Below, one piece after another: positions 13,820 to 27,471 of a DNA stretch of 64,000 bases. Positions within the stretch are counted from its first letter, which is position 1. Each line of letters begins with the position of its first letter. Source of the stretch: Wuchereria bancrofti (lineage: Eukaryota > Nematoda > Chromadorea > Rhabditida > Onchocercidae); NCBI GenBank assembly GCA_005281725.1, contig SSBO01000013.1, positions 2,147,673 to 2,211,672 of the forward strand, in the 5' to 3' direction. A model generated the notes under the pieces. The model made no database searches. It was not told where the DNA came from and saw only the letters and a list, made by a program, of their open reading frames with translations. The translations under genes and the position numbers were made by a program.

Positions 13820-14134
13820 CATATATTATTTACCTCAAATATATAAGTAAAACTTTTTAATTTCATTATCATTTTATTATATTCAATACGAATAATTTAT
13901 TCCATCGGAATTTTTTAATTTATTTCAAAATTTATTTTTGTTTTTTAGAAAAAGAAGAAAAATATTNNNNNNNNNNNNNNNNNNNNNCATATATTATTTA
14001 CCTCAAATATATAAGTAAAACTTTTTAATTTCATTATCATTTTATTATATTCAATACGAATAATTTATTCCATCGGAATTTTTTAATTTATTTCAAAATT
14101 TATTTTTGTTTTTTAGAAAAAGAAGAAAAATATT
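13820..14134. repeat. 147-bp direct repeat flanking the N gap (likely contig overlap)
   Basis: Both copies begin catatattatttacctcaaa and end agaagaaaaatatt. The offset is 168 (147 plus 21 Ns). It is best read as an unmerged overlap, not a biological duplication. Confidence 0.9.
13967..13987. other. Assembly gap of 21 Ns
   Basis: A run of 21 Ns. The 147 bases before it (13820-13966) recur immediately after it (13988-14134) without visible change, so the two contig ends overlap and the gap is probably zero or negative in length. Confidence 0.98.
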
Positions 14135-17100
14135 AGAGTGTTTTTTCTTTCATTTCCTTCTTTTCATGTTCGATGTTTTAATATCTGATGCATTTTTTCT
14201 TTTTCATTTTGCTGTTATTTTCAATGAAAATGTCTGTCGTTGAGAATTAAAAATCAAACATCAACCAAATCATTCATTCATCTAAGCTATTTCATTATTT
14301 AAAAAAAAAATTGAGCATAAATTGAAAAACTTTTCGTCAATCATTTCGAGGAGCGAAATGAATTTGACTTGAATGTCCATCAGTAGCATACATACTCTTC
14401 ACATTCCTTCATTTTAACTTTCCCTTCTCTATTTCAGGTTTACTTAAATTGTCAAACATTAATTATTAAAAAAAAAAAGCAAATATTTTTCCAAAAAAAA
14501 AATTTCGTCATTTTAGAAATAAACATTGTTATAATTCATCATGGTTTAGCTTTAATAAGATTATTCAAAACTTTTTTTCATTTCAATCCATTAAATAATT
14601 AAATAAATATATATTTTTGCATACATTTATTCATTATTTATTTTAACTATTAGTTAGAATTATTTTAGATGAAATTTATAGCTATCTAATATTTTCATTT
14701 TATTACTTTATTTTTTGATTAAAAAAGACCAAATAAAAAAGACAATAAAACAATATTGATTTTAGTATTTCTTAAAATTAAAGTGTAGCAAAATTACTTT
14801 CCATCTTCATTTATTTATATGCTTAATTTCATTTTCATTCCGTATTTAGCAGAAATATTTTGTTTATATTTTGACTTCATATTTTATCAGTTAAACAATG
14901 ATTACGAAGTAAATACTATCATTAAGCGAATGGAACAAAGGAAGATCAGAAAATAGTAATGGCAGATAAAAAATTTTTTTTAAAATATACTATCAATAAA
15001 TGGTTTCAATTCAATAAAATGACATAAAATCCTATAATCTATAACATATGCTACACAATTTATGGTTATTTAATTAATTTATTATTTTTTTTTCAAAATC
15101 AATTTATATTTTTCTCTATATTTTCAAAAAAAAAAAATGAATTTTTTTTTCATTGTTCATTTTCCTCCCACTATCTTCAATGCTACTTTTTTAATTTTTG
15201 TAGTAATGAAATAACTGATATACTTATGATAAAAAGAAGAAAATGGTTTAGAAATTTGTAATTATTATGATAACGATAACAATATGCAAATTTCTTTCAT
15301 TCTTACATTATTATTGTGATAATTTTACAATGATATACAATATTGAAATGAATCAACATATCATTTAATTTTATTAATTTGTTTTCTGTATCATTTTGTT
15401 CTCAAAAAAAAGAGAAAAAACATTCTTAATTATTCTTATACAATTTTGAATGATATTAAAACAATATAATATAAGTTAAAGTTATTTGATAATGAACTGA
15501 TAAATAGTAATATAAATTGATAATCCTACTTCCTCCAGTTATTGTCTTCGAATAAATCGCTAAGCAATTATAGAAAGAAAAACGATAATTAAAGTATATA
15601 ACCTAAATTCATTTAGAGTGATACTTTTTTTTAAAGTAATAATAAATGGGGAATATTATATTTCACTTTTTTTTGTTTTACATTTTTAATAAATAATTAA
15701 ATAGAACATTTAGTATTATCCATTACAAACCAATTTTGTATTCAATTTTTCAAAATAAATATATTTGATTTCTACTTTATCATTAATTTATTTATTAATT
15801 TATTATTGCTAATAGAAATTTGCATCTCCTCAATTTATCATTTTTTCACTTTTAAAATTTCATTTTTTTATCAGATATTCTTTTTCAACTTTTTCTCTTT
15901 CTCTCTCCTTACTCGCTTTCACTCCTTCCTTCTATCCATTTTTCCACATTTATTTCAATATCTTTTAACAAAACTTTATTGTTGGAATATTTTAAGATAA
16001 CAAAAAAAAAAAAAGTGAAAAAAGAAACTGCAGAGATTTTTGTAAACGTCTTAATTTTTCACTCATTTTTACATTTTTGCTCTCTATCTCTTTTGATATT
16101 TCATTAAAAGATTTCTAAAAACTTTTCAATCATTAATTGTTAAATTAATCATCAAAAAAAAGGAAAAATCTATCCTAAATAATATGCATTTATTTATTTT
16201 TGTATTTTAAATAAAACAAAAAATTTGCGCCAGTTATTAAAAATATCACGCATTTTATTATATTAGATAAATTAATGTATTTTATTCCTGTTAATAATAT
16301 AAAATTCATTCGCATACTTTCTTAGGTAAACGACAGTTTTGGAGCAAAATACGTATCAATTAAAGACGTAACTCACGTATATATACATGAATATATGTAT
16401 AAACATACATGCATACACGTAGATACATACACATACACGCATACATAAATAATCAAATATAAACAAATGAATAAAGATTAAGAGAATTTTCAAAGTTTAA
16501 TCATATTAGTAATATATTTTTAGTGATATTAAAATGAATATGAAAAGAAGATAAGGGAATTAATTGTAAAACATTAATATTTAATTTATTAGTAGTTTTA
16601 CTTATTTGTACTCAATTAATTATTATTATTACTTTACTATTAGCTTTATTGATTATATTTGATATTTTGTTATTAATTACTTTATTTCGTTAATTAAATT
16701 CAAATTGTCGTTGTCATTATCATTATTGTTATTATTACTACTATAACTTTATTGTTTCCTTTATTTCATTATACATTTCCAACATTATATTACATAAATT
16801 TTGGGATGAATAATTAAATAAAAAAAATAATTGCTTCATTTTTTCGAAACATCAATGATACAAAATTTATCAGAACAAGATTACTTGCACTATCTAAAGA
16901 ATTGTAATGAATTGTTGTCAATTATTTATTACATATCATTCATTCATTCCATCGCTATAATTGTATTTTTAGGTCAATTAAACTAGTTCATTTTACTTAC
17001 TTTATCATTTATATTACTAATAATTTGTCACGAAATAATAATCTTAACCCACTCAAAAATTTCATCATTTTTTAATACTATTCATTTGTAGTTTAATTAA

Positions 17101-18582
17101 ATTTTCCTTCCATTACCATCATATTTTTAAGTTAATTAAAATTTTTTATTATTAGCTTATATTACTCTTTTTTTCTTTAATCCTGCAGAAAATATTTCTT
17201 TTCTTATCCATTTAATTCAATAATATTTTAAATTGTAATTTATATGCCTCATGAAATAATTGCAATTATTCGAAAATAATTAATGAAATTAAATTTTATT
17301 GAAAATAATAAATGAATATTTAATAGAAACAAAATTACTGAAGGAAAGATGAATAAAATTAATCACAGATGGAAAGACAAAATTTTTGTCACGTTTACGT
17401 CAAAATATTTGAGAATTTGAAATTTATGCAACGAGCTTTTCTTTTTTTTTTTTCATCCTAATTGTAACGATATTCATTCTTCTGCAACTGTTATTTTTTT
17501 CCTTTAAAAAGAAAAAAAGAATAAGAAATGGTATTTATTATTTCGATGATTTATAAAATATGAATTACAAATCTAAATACCATCAAAATCAATAATATTT
17601 TAGAGACATTTAAAAATGAAATTAATTTGTGGTTCTTGTTATTGCAAAACAAAGCAGAAAAAAGATTAGGTAAAAACCAGTTTAATCATTTTTTCGCTTA
17701 CTTTTTTACGGATGTAATTTGTCTTACTATTACTATTTAATAGATCAATTATTGAATATATCATTATCATAGCTAAATAATTGAACTTTTAGGAATAGTA
17801 TAGCTGTAAATAAAATGCTATTTCTTTAACACATTCATTCATGTTTGAAGTATTCAATAAAATTAAGCTAATTTTTAGCGCAAATAGTTTCTTCAAAAAG
17901 TGAAAGCTAAATTTTCACTTTCTTCTTTATCATTTTTTTAACCTTTAAATGAAATTTTATTATTGCAATAATTAGCTGAAATTAGTTAAGGAAAATATTT
18001 CACATTTGCGCTTATTGCTTTATTTTTTTGTGTTTATTACAATATTTCCAATTGATTAATTAAGAAAATCATTTAATATAGTAATATAAAGTTGAAGAAT
18101 AAGTTCACACCTTTACTTTGGAAAATTATTTAGTTAGAATTGTTAGGTAATACTAATGTCAAGCTGAAAAAATTCTCATCTTTACTTGGAGTTTTTTTAA
18201 TTGAAAGTTTATGGACAATAATATCAAATTGAAATAATTATAGAGTAAGAATAAGCTCAAACTTAAATTTTATCATATGATATGATAAATTTTGTAGTTA
18301 TCAGCGAAAATGTGAGAAAGCTTTTTAAACATTTCTTTTTTTTTCATTGATAATGAACTGATGATCATGATTTATGTAACCATTTTGATCATTGATCTTT
18401 CACTTGACATCTTTATCCAAAACAAATTCCAATCATTGTTTATTTATTGGAAAAGTAAATAATAGCACAAGCAATAGCAACCAATAACAAAACTGACTGA
18501 TAAATTTGAACTTTGTTCATTGGCATTTGTTATTGTTTCTAGCTTACCTATCATACATTACTATCAGCAAATTAATGTATTA
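14135..18582. other. Gene-poor AT-rich DNA
   Basis: No gene is supported. It contains homopolymer and simple-sequence tracts and a degenerate ACAT/ATAC tract around 16375-16450. ORFs here are short and of AT-rich random composition. Confidence 0.5.
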
Positions 18583-18707
18583 ATGAGCAATGATTATTTT
18601 CAGTTTAATAATTTATCATTATTGTATGATTGCGCTAATTGTGCATGTCACTTTTCGTTAAAGGATGGCATTCAAACAATTCAAAAAAGACGACAAATCA
18701 TCGTTAG
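18583..18707 (+). CDS. Possible 5' coding exon of the nuclear receptor gene
   Basis: An ATG-initiated stretch of 41 codons plus two bases ending at an AG|gtatat donor. It encodes a Cys-containing segment (DCANCACHFSLKDG) and a basic end (KKRRQ-like). If spliced in phase 2 to a weak acceptor at 22007 (acaag), it reads straight into the zinc finger as IVR-TIEHCAVCGD. With the stronger acceptor at 21997 the phase does not fit, so an extra exon may be missing. The coding look of the stretch is better than its surroundings, but the link is inferred. Confidence 0.35.
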
Positions 18708-18723
18708 GTATATCAGATAATTA

Positions 18724-18850
18724 AATAATAATAATAATAAATAATAATAAATATTGATAATTAATAATAATAGTGATAATAACGGCAACGATAATGATAA
18801 TAACAGTAATAATAATAATAGTAGTGGTAATATTAATAGTAATAAATAAC
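18724..18850. repeat. Imperfect (AAT)n tract
   Basis: AATAATAAT units mixed with GATAATAAC and GTAATAATA over about 125 bases, directly after the possible 5' receptor exon. Confidence 0.8.
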
Positions 18851-20824
18851 AATTGTGCACTTTTTTCATGCACTTTTTTTTCCAATCCTAAAATTTTAAT
18901 CTTTTTTTTAGTTTGTTTCTTTTTTGAATTTTTTCTTTTTTTTGAAAATTTATTTGCAATTTAGAAAAAAAGGAAGGGAAAAAATGTATGAAATAAAAAA
19001 CAAATCACATTGCATGTTTTCGGTAAATATTACTATTATTTTTTTTTTTTTAAATGAAGAATTAGGCAAAATGAGAAGATGAAAGATTGGAATTAGATAT
19101 GAAAATAGTTTAATTAGTGGAAAGAAATAATTTGTTTTCATGTTTAATAAATGTTCGATAGAAATTAAATATGAATGAAACAAATAAATAATAGCTTACC
19201 AACCAAGTTGTTAAATTATACGTTAAAAAGTTAAAATAAAATCAGAAATGATGAATAATTGAATGGGAAGTAATGAGAATAAGAATTCTAGAATTAGTGA
19301 TATTCTTAATTTATAAAATTTACAAATTTTCAAATTCCATTAAAAAAAGAGATTGCTGTCACATATATCGTATATATATATATATCAATTTTCGAATTGT
19401 CACGTCCACCAAACATTCTTTTACTACATCCTACACTCATTTCTATTATAAATTTTACCTACGAAATATTTCAATTGTTTTTTGTTTTTTTTTAAATTTT
19501 CATAAAAATAAAATTGCATTTCAAGAAAGAAAAAAAAATGAAATTATTATAGTTTGATGAAAACGTGCAATTAATTCATACGAAAAAAAAGAACGGAAAA
19601 ATTATTGCATAATTTAGAGAAATGAGAATCAAAGATTATTTTTCCTTTTAAATTTTGATAAGAAAATAATTTATCCAAGAGATGAATAAAAAAAGAAAAG
19701 AGGAAAGGAAAAAAAATTGTTTCTTAGTGTGATATTAATGAGTGGTTCATTGACTTCCTTCACTTATCAATCATTTTATCATTTTTCCAGTTAATCATTT
19801 CGATCAAATGTTACAATTTTTTTTTTAATTTTGCTATAATTTGTTTTTTTAACAAGAAAGAAGTATTTGCTCAATTTTCAACATTTTTGACTTTTATTTT
19901 CTTTTTTCTCTTTTTTGAGTTACTTTTAGAAATTATTGTAACAGACATGAGTTATTGCTAAATTTTAGATTATATAAGTAATAAAACTGTTTAATATACC
20001 AAGTTTAATTTTGAAAAATTTATGCAAAAATATTTTTTGACAATCTTAAATTTCACTTTGCTGTACTTAACAGTTATTTTTTTTCTAATAGCACATAAAA
20101 ATTAAATGGAATAAAGCAGTTGACGATATTTTTTGCAAAACAACTACAAATTGATTATTTAGCAGTAAATGATACAAATTTTAGTCATTCCAATATTTTT
20201 GCATTAAATTTCTGTATTATTTGAAATGAGCAATTGATTAAAGTAAAATGAAGTGTACAGCTATTAAACGTAAATTTTAAGAAGAAAAACATTTTCTGGA
20301 CATAATACTTACATTTTAGAACGATTTGTAAAAATGTCAATAAAATTTCATTTTTTAGTTTTTGTTATTTATCACTTTTAAAAGTGATAATAGACAAAAA
20401 ATCACTTATCTCTCTGTTTTTCTTCTCTTTAATTTTTGTTTTTTTTCAGACGAAATAAATGCATTTGTCATTCTATATACTTGATCAATTAAATATTCTT
20501 TGTTAAATCATTAATGTATAATAATTAAAAGTTTTAATTTTAATGTAACAATAAAGGTAGAAAGAAAGAAAAGATTAGAATGATTTTTTTTTCCTTTTTT
20601 TAGAAAAAAAGATTGGAATGATTTTTTTTCTTGTTTTTAGTACTTTAATATCCTTTAAGTGTCACATATTATTAAGTACCTTTTTTGAACAAAAATTCAC
20701 ATTCGTTCTTTTCACAAATTCAATTTTATTTCTTCACTACAGTACATGCATTATTTACATGAATAAGTTTGAACAAACATTTTCTAGATAAATCATTTCC
20801 TAAAATATTTTATCATATTATTTA

Positions 20825-20895
20825 AAAAGAGAAGGAGAGAAGCAAGGAGAGGCAAGAGAGAGAGGAAGGGGAGAGAGAAAAGGAGGGAAAGAGAA
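20825..20895. repeat. Homopurine GA-rich tract
   Basis: About 70 bases of G and A with only two C interruptions on the plus strand, upstream of the nuclear receptor zinc-finger exons. A matching pyrimidine tract lies 400 bases downstream. Confidence 0.85.
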
Positions 20896-21302
20896 ATGAT
20901 TGTTAAATGAACGGAAAATTTTATGCTTTCATTTAAAAGTATCTTCCTTTAGTGCCCCCAGTTCACATTCATCTTTGCTATTTAAAATTACTGATTCCAT
21001 TTATCATTGATTGCAACAAAATAAGTATTGATAGTAGTGATAGTTGTTGTTGTGGCGTTTGTTGTACTTTTTAAAAGCGCTTTTAACTCATTTCAATCAT
21101 TTATGAATTTTGTGGTAATATGCACATATATATGTATACGAAATGCATAATACACCCTGATTTTCAATATTATTTTCAAAATATCATTTAATAATGACCA
21201 TAATGAAAATTTTGATTCATACATTATTCATTTGTTCATTGATCAAAGTAGCCAATTATTTCTTTAATTAAAGTGCTACTTTATTATTGAACTCAATAGA
21301 AT

Positions 21303-21377
21303 TCTTTGCCCTCTCTCCCGTCTCTCTCTCTCTTTCTCTTTCCCTCTCCATCTATTTCTCTCTCCCTTTTTTCCTCT
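21303..21377. repeat. Homopyrimidine CT-rich tract
   Basis: About 75 bases of C and T with a few interruptions on the plus strand, complementary in composition to the GA tract at 20825-20895. Both would lie in the first intron of the nuclear receptor if the 18583 exon is real. Confidence 0.85.
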
Positions 21378-21997
21378 ACATTTTAAGTATTTTATACTTT
21401 GATTTATTATTTTCAATATGATTTGTATTTTATAAACAAATGTTAATATCGCGAAAAAAAGTGATAATATTGATAAGTGAGCGGAGTATGGTAACATAAT
21501 GAGTAGAGAAATGATAAACGATTAAAGGAAATGGATAAGGATAGTTCAATTTGCTACATTTATCATTTTTATCTTTTTATCATTCATATTTAAATTTTAG
21601 TTACATGCAATTTTTTATATATTTAAATTTTAAAATGTTAATCATATTCAAATTTTAATTATGTGCAATTTTAATTTAAGCAACAATAACAATAACTCAT
21701 ATTTGAATTTTAATTGTGTAAAATTTTAATTTAAACAAAAATAACAACAATAACAAGAAGAAAGAAAAAATTATTGTTGGAATATTTATGGTTTTAATTT
21801 GTCAATAAATTATTTTATAATAAATGCTTTTAATTGCTACAATAATAATAGTAATAATAATAATATACAAATGAAGAGACGATGAATTAAGAAAGTTCGT
21901 AAATATAAAAATTATTTATTATAAACTTTATCATTTGATTCTCTTTTTTTAATGAATGATAACTGATAATGGATAAGTGATAATGAAAATATTTTAG

Positions 21998-24900
21998 AAA
22001 TAACAAGAACAATTGAGCATTGTGCTGTTTGCGGTGATTTAGCAACTGGTTTCCATTATGAAGTTGCCAGTTGCAATGGATGGTTAGCAATTAATTTTAA
22101 TTTTTACGAAATTTATCATTTACTAAAAAAAAAATCTTATTGAAATTATCAAAATTCATTTTGCAAATAAACCCTCTCTTAGCATTTATAGCTACTTTTT
22201 AGTTAAAAATTAAACTATTAATTAAATTATTTAACAAATTCAAGAAAGGAAAGTATGGGTTAATCATAATTTTAAAAATTAAAAAAAAGTGTGGACTAAA
22301 CATAATTTTTATAATAAGAATAGAATAGTAGCTAATAAGAGTAACAAGACAGCTTATATATAAGTTTATATATTTTTCATATATTATTAAACCTTTCTGG
22401 TAAGAAATTGCATTGAATGAGTAAGTTGACAATAGTAAGATTAATGTTGATTTTAATTTTATGTTTCATTCTCTTACAAAATATGCAAATTTATTCATTT
22501 TAATTTTTCATCAGATTTAATAATTAATACATGCAAGCATGGAGCAAAAATGATTTAATAATAATAACAATAATAATGACAAAAATGTTAATGTATTATT
22601 ATAAATTTTGAAATTTTACAATAAGCTATGGTGATAATAAATAATAATACGCGGCACAAAAGGAAAAAATGACTTTTCATTGTGACTCATTTAAATAAAT
22701 TAATTAATCATTCTTTTTAAATTTCATGCTTACATATATTAAAATTATCAAACTTTTTTTGAAATAAAATAATAAATAAATAACAGTTATTGAAATTTAA
22801 TTTTATCCAAATGATTTTGCAGTAAAACATTTTTCCGACGTACTTTGGTGTCTAATCGAACTTATAAATGCCACAAAAACGGTAATTGCATATTCGATAA
22901 AGGTTAGATTCAGTCATTTATCATTCTTATCCATCTCAGACCACATTAAATTAAGTTGAATTATCATTTGAATATTTGCACATCACTTTTATCACTCATT
23001 CTCGAAACATTCAAATCACATTTTAAAAAGTAATAAGTTATATTCCTTATATATACTCGTAATAAGTTATGCCATAGCTTGAACTAAGTTTATTTTTCAA
23101 GAGATTTTCGATAAAAACAAAAAATTTATTGAAAAAAAAATAAAAAAAAATCAAAATAACTGATCAAAATTAATCTATCAAGCAGTAAAATTTGCTTGGT
23201 AATTTTGTTAGCTTGCAATGAAATAAATCATTGTTCCAAGTAAAAATAAAAAATATAAATAAAATACTCTGCAATGTTTCAAATTTCAACATCAATTTGA
23301 TTTTAAATTTGAGTTTAAGTTATTTTAGTCTTTTAAATTTAGTATAGCAAATTCAGATATGCGATGTGCATGTCGAGCATGCAGATTTGATAAATGTGTT
23401 GCAGTTGGTATGAATCCAAAAGGTTTTCTCTTTGCTATGCTTTTTTTTTATTTTTATTTATCAATATCGCTCATTTTCAATGAAGTACACTGAATAAATA
23501 TATTAGTTATTTTCCAAATAAATATACTACTTATCATGAAATATCGATAATCGATAATGAAATAGTTTAATAAGAATGGAATTATTATTATCTTTTTTAC
23601 AATTTCTGCTAAAAAAATGCTTTTGAAACTTCATTTTTATTAATTTTGATAATAATTATTCCAGAATAAAATTAATATTTTATTTTATTTTTTCTTTTTT
23701 AAAAATTTTTTGCTAAAAAAAAAACTTTTTGAAAGTTAGTTTTAGCAATTCAATGTAATCGTTCCGGACGCTTATCATTATCACTGGAAGCTTCATCTAC
23801 CTCCCAAAATGTTTCATTTGAATTTGATATACCTCAACAACAAGTGTTCACTTCAATTAGTACAGAGAATGACCATTGCTATTATTATCCCTTTCCTAAC
23901 ACCACGGATATCAATCGTAAACGCTTATCAGCAAGTCCGGATAATGAATCAGGAGCATCTAAACGAGCTTACACCATTTCAGCAATTCTTGATTTCCCAA
24001 AATCTAAAAACAATACATCAGCAAAAAGCGATGAAAATTCTAGGTAAACTAACTTTTTTAATTATTTAAATCTTCCCAAACATTTACAAATTAATTAACA
24101 AAAAAAAAAAAAGAAAAAGTCCATTAAATTATCGCATATTTTATCTTACCGTCTTAATCTATCAATCGATAAATTGCTTTGATCGATATGATAAAGATAT
24201 CTTTCTTTTTCAATTGCATTATATTAATAAATATTAATAGCAAAAAGAAAAGAAAAGAAAAAAGTGTGATATTTTTATTTCTTATTAAAACAACTAACCA
24301 GTGATAAAATTTTGGAAATAAAAATATAGGAAAAAATGATAATAGGTATGTATGATATATAAAATGATAAGAAATGATATAAAAATAATATGAATTAATG
24401 ATAAAGGTAGAACGAGGGAAAATAAGAGCAAGAAAAAAATGCTTACTTTTTTATATTTTCCTAATAAATAAATAAATAATGAATAAATTTTTTTAATAAA
24501 TTAATAAACATAAATAAACAAATAAATAAATATACTTTTAATAAATAAAATAAAACAAATAAATAAGATCAACATAAGTGAGTAAATAATAAATAAATAT
24601 ACTTTTAATAAATAAATAAAATGAAATAAATAGGTAAAATCAATATAAATAAATAATAAAAAAATATACTTTTAATAAATGAATAAAATAGAATAAACAA
24701 AATTGAAAAGATTAAATTCTATTGTTTACAGATTTAAATGTTCAAAAATAAATATATCATCATCAACAATTACCACTAATATTACTACAAGTATTAATGA
24801 TACCATTCGAAAGTATTGCTCCATCACAGAAAAACATGAACGAGTTAGTTCATCAAGGTTTTTTTTTTGTTTTTGTTTTTGTAAAGTTAAAAAGTTGTTT

Positions 24901-27117
24901 TTGTAAACTTTTTTATTAACTTTTTTTTTCAAATTTGGTATTTAAGAAATTTTTACGAACATTTTCAAATGAATTTTAATTTAATCGTTAAATATCCAAT
25001 AATCAATATTTTTATTTTCTAATTTTTAAATTTCACGCAAAATTATTTATTTATTTTTTTATAGCTTATTTCGCATCTTATTCATGCACAAGAAATGATT
25101 AATGAAGTATTAGATGCAGAAAAATGTAATACAGCAATTTCAATTCTTGATTTGCTAACACGACCATCAATTGTGTCAACGTTGTCAACTACATCATCAA
25201 TTATTGATATTGATGATAAAGTAGGTGCAACAAATATTTTATGCATCAATATAGTAAAATATTTTCTTTCTTTTTTTTATTGAAATATTTTAAATATTTA
25301 AAAGTGCATTATTATATTATTTGTCTTTTTAACAAAAAAAATTTTTCGTTTTTTTGTAACATGTTTTATAATAATATAACATTATTTAATAATAGAAATA
25401 AACTGAATAAAGAAATTATTTTAATTCGAAATTTCAAATTTCATCAAAATTTCGAAACTATTTCAATGATTCATATTTTATAAATTAATAAATTTCCACT
25501 TTCAAAACATTCCCTTTTCAATTTAATCAATTAAAAAATTGTTATTTCATTTAAAAAAGAAGAAATTTCTTTTCCTCTCCCATTTTTTCTAAATTTAATT
25601 TTGTTTGTTTTTTTTTTTTTATTTAAATATTTTTTCCTTTTATTGTATTATTTTTTATTTAAGTACTTTTTCTTTTTATTATTAACATATCATTATTTAA
25701 TAGCAAAAACAGTATAACGGTGGGCCAGGAGCGATGTTAAATCAAAAATTAGAAATTATGGTAGAATATGCTAAAACATTTGAATCATTTCAATGGATGC
25801 CAATTCAGGATAAGGTTTTCCCTTTTTCTTTTCTTTTTTTTTCATTTTAATTTAAATTTATAATAAGATGAAATGAACGAATTATTTCTTATACACTATT
25901 TTTTCCTTTTATTTACTATATTTTAATATAATAGTTGAATTATTTGCTTAAAAATTATTATTTTGATATTATTACTTGAATTTATTATAGGTATTACTAT
26001 TGCGTGATGTTGCATTTGTGTTAATTTTATTGGAAACTGCTTATAAAAAGTCTATTTCAAAATGTACATCTGTATTAAACCATAGAAATCAACGAGAAAA
26101 ACAGTACAAAATTTTTTCTTTTTTTTTCTTTTTTTTGTTAATCTTAAAATCAAAAAAATGAAAATTGATGAAAATCTTTGAGCTAAATAAATTCGAATAC
26201 AAATTATTCTTCATTCATTTATTAAAATTGAGTAGATCAATCGAAGAGAATATTGGAATATCAATGATAATTGAAAGTTTTAATAGAGCAAAACTGGATA
26301 AGAAGGAATTTTTACTGCTCAAAGCAATTGCTTTCATGCATTCTGGTAAGTATTAAGTTTAAAATTTTTAGCATACACTTATCTGAAATTTTATCAGCTA
26401 TAATTAAAGTGCAAAATTTAAAATACGATATGAATTACACCTATTCAAATTATTTTTCCTTTAAGTATTTTTATATAATTTTTTTTCTTCAAATATCAAT
26501 TAAAAATCATGTAAACGAATGAAGAAATTTTTTTTTGTTTGACTCTTAAATCTTAAAATAAACTCATCCAGTTTGCAAATTTATTCGATTGCTATAATTC
26601 TTTATTTAATTTATTTTTTTTTTATTTTTTTTTTAAAATTTTTAATTATTGAAGAAAAAAAAACTTTTTCAAATCCTTCTTAAGATAAGTAATTTTTGTT
26701 CCATAAATTTAAATTAATTTAATCAAAAAAAAAAGAAAAAATTTCCAGAATGTTCCGGTTTATCACCAAACAGTTTTAAACAGCTATCATGTCAACGACA
26801 GCTAATTTTGGATACCCTATTTAATTATATGATATTCAAGTATGCTTTTAAGATTTCTTTTTTTTTTTGCCTGAATCATAAAAATATCTTCCGGAAAAGT
26901 TTTGCAATGCTAAATTTTAAACCTTACTTAGCCATTTTGACTTAAATATCATTGTAGACATGACAAACATGGCCCAGTACGTTTCGGTCATGCATTATCG
27001 GTGCTTTGGTCCATTTATGAGGCAACAAATTCTTATGTGGAAAGTTTAATGGATATGGATTTGAAGCCACTCACCATAGAGTTACTAGCTAATAAATTGC
27101 CAGAACCTCTAACATAA
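21998..27117 (+). CDS. Nuclear hormone receptor, nematode supplementary (HNF4-derived) type
   Basis: A ligand-regulated transcription factor class acting in the nucleus. Exons: 21998-22082, 22823-22902, 23348-23422, 23746-24043, 24732-24843, 25065-25220, 25704-25814, 25991-26103, about 26236-26345, 26749-26839 and 26958-27117, which give about 463 codons in phase. Exons 1-3 form the DNA-binding domain. Finger 1 is CAVCGD...SCNGC with P-box CNGCKT, continuing FFRRTLVSNRTYKC. Finger 2 is CHKNGNCIFDKANSDM then RCACRACRFDKC, then VAVGMNPKAIQ. CRACRF and CNGCKT are typical of nematode receptors. Exon 4-5 is a Ser/Asn-rich hinge. Exons 7-11 form the ligand-binding domain, with the signature-like FQWMPIQDKVLLLRDVAF, then LDKKEFLLLKAIAFMHS, and a C-terminal PLTIELLANKL that may be the AF-2 helix. 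The exon 8/9 junction is uncertain (two acceptors 3 bases apart, no pyrimidine tract). Exon 5 is taken to end at cga|gttagt because the later ag|gttttt would break frame. Confidence 0.88.
24430..24711. repeat. AAATA-type simple sequence with a 67-bp minisatellite (about 3 copies)
   Basis: It lies in the intron between receptor exons 4 and 5. The phrase tatacttttaataaat recurs at 24531, 24598 and 24665, exactly 67 bases apart each time, embedded in AAATAAATA-rich repeat with a few substitutions per copy. Confidence 0.85.
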
Positions 27118-27339
27118 CTTGTATATTTTACATAAACCACTTTCTCTATATATATATAAACCTCTCTCTCTCTCTCTCTCTCTGCATATGAATCTGTTCC
27201 TTTTTCTCGTCTTTTCTTTTTAATTCCCTTTTAATTTTACTAAATTTTATTTACAAAGTCTGAAATACGTACATATATATTTAATACATATTTACAAATT
27301 AATACGTTTGTTCCTTTTTCTCAACTTTGTAATTATTCC

Positions 27340-27345
27340 AATAAA
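27340..27345 (+). terminator. Candidate polyadenylation signal for the nuclear receptor
   Basis: AATAAA 223 bases after the receptor stop codon at 27117, following a CT dinucleotide tract (27163-27183). Position and motif are plausible; it is repeated at 29030-29035 in the duplicated block. Confidence 0.45.
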
Positions 27346-27470
27346 AGAAAAAAAAACAAAAATGTTTAGACGGAAAAAAAATTAGACTAAATTTTTTAAA
27401 TTAATATTTCAAATACACCTTATGAAAAATTAAAATACAACTTAAATTAATCATGAAAGTATATCAACAA

Positions 27471-27471
27471 N
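27471..27471. other. Single-N contig join
   Basis: One N separates two identical 1689-base blocks. The left contig ends in atatcaacaa at 27470, and the right contig begins inside receptor exon 7. Confidence 0.95.
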
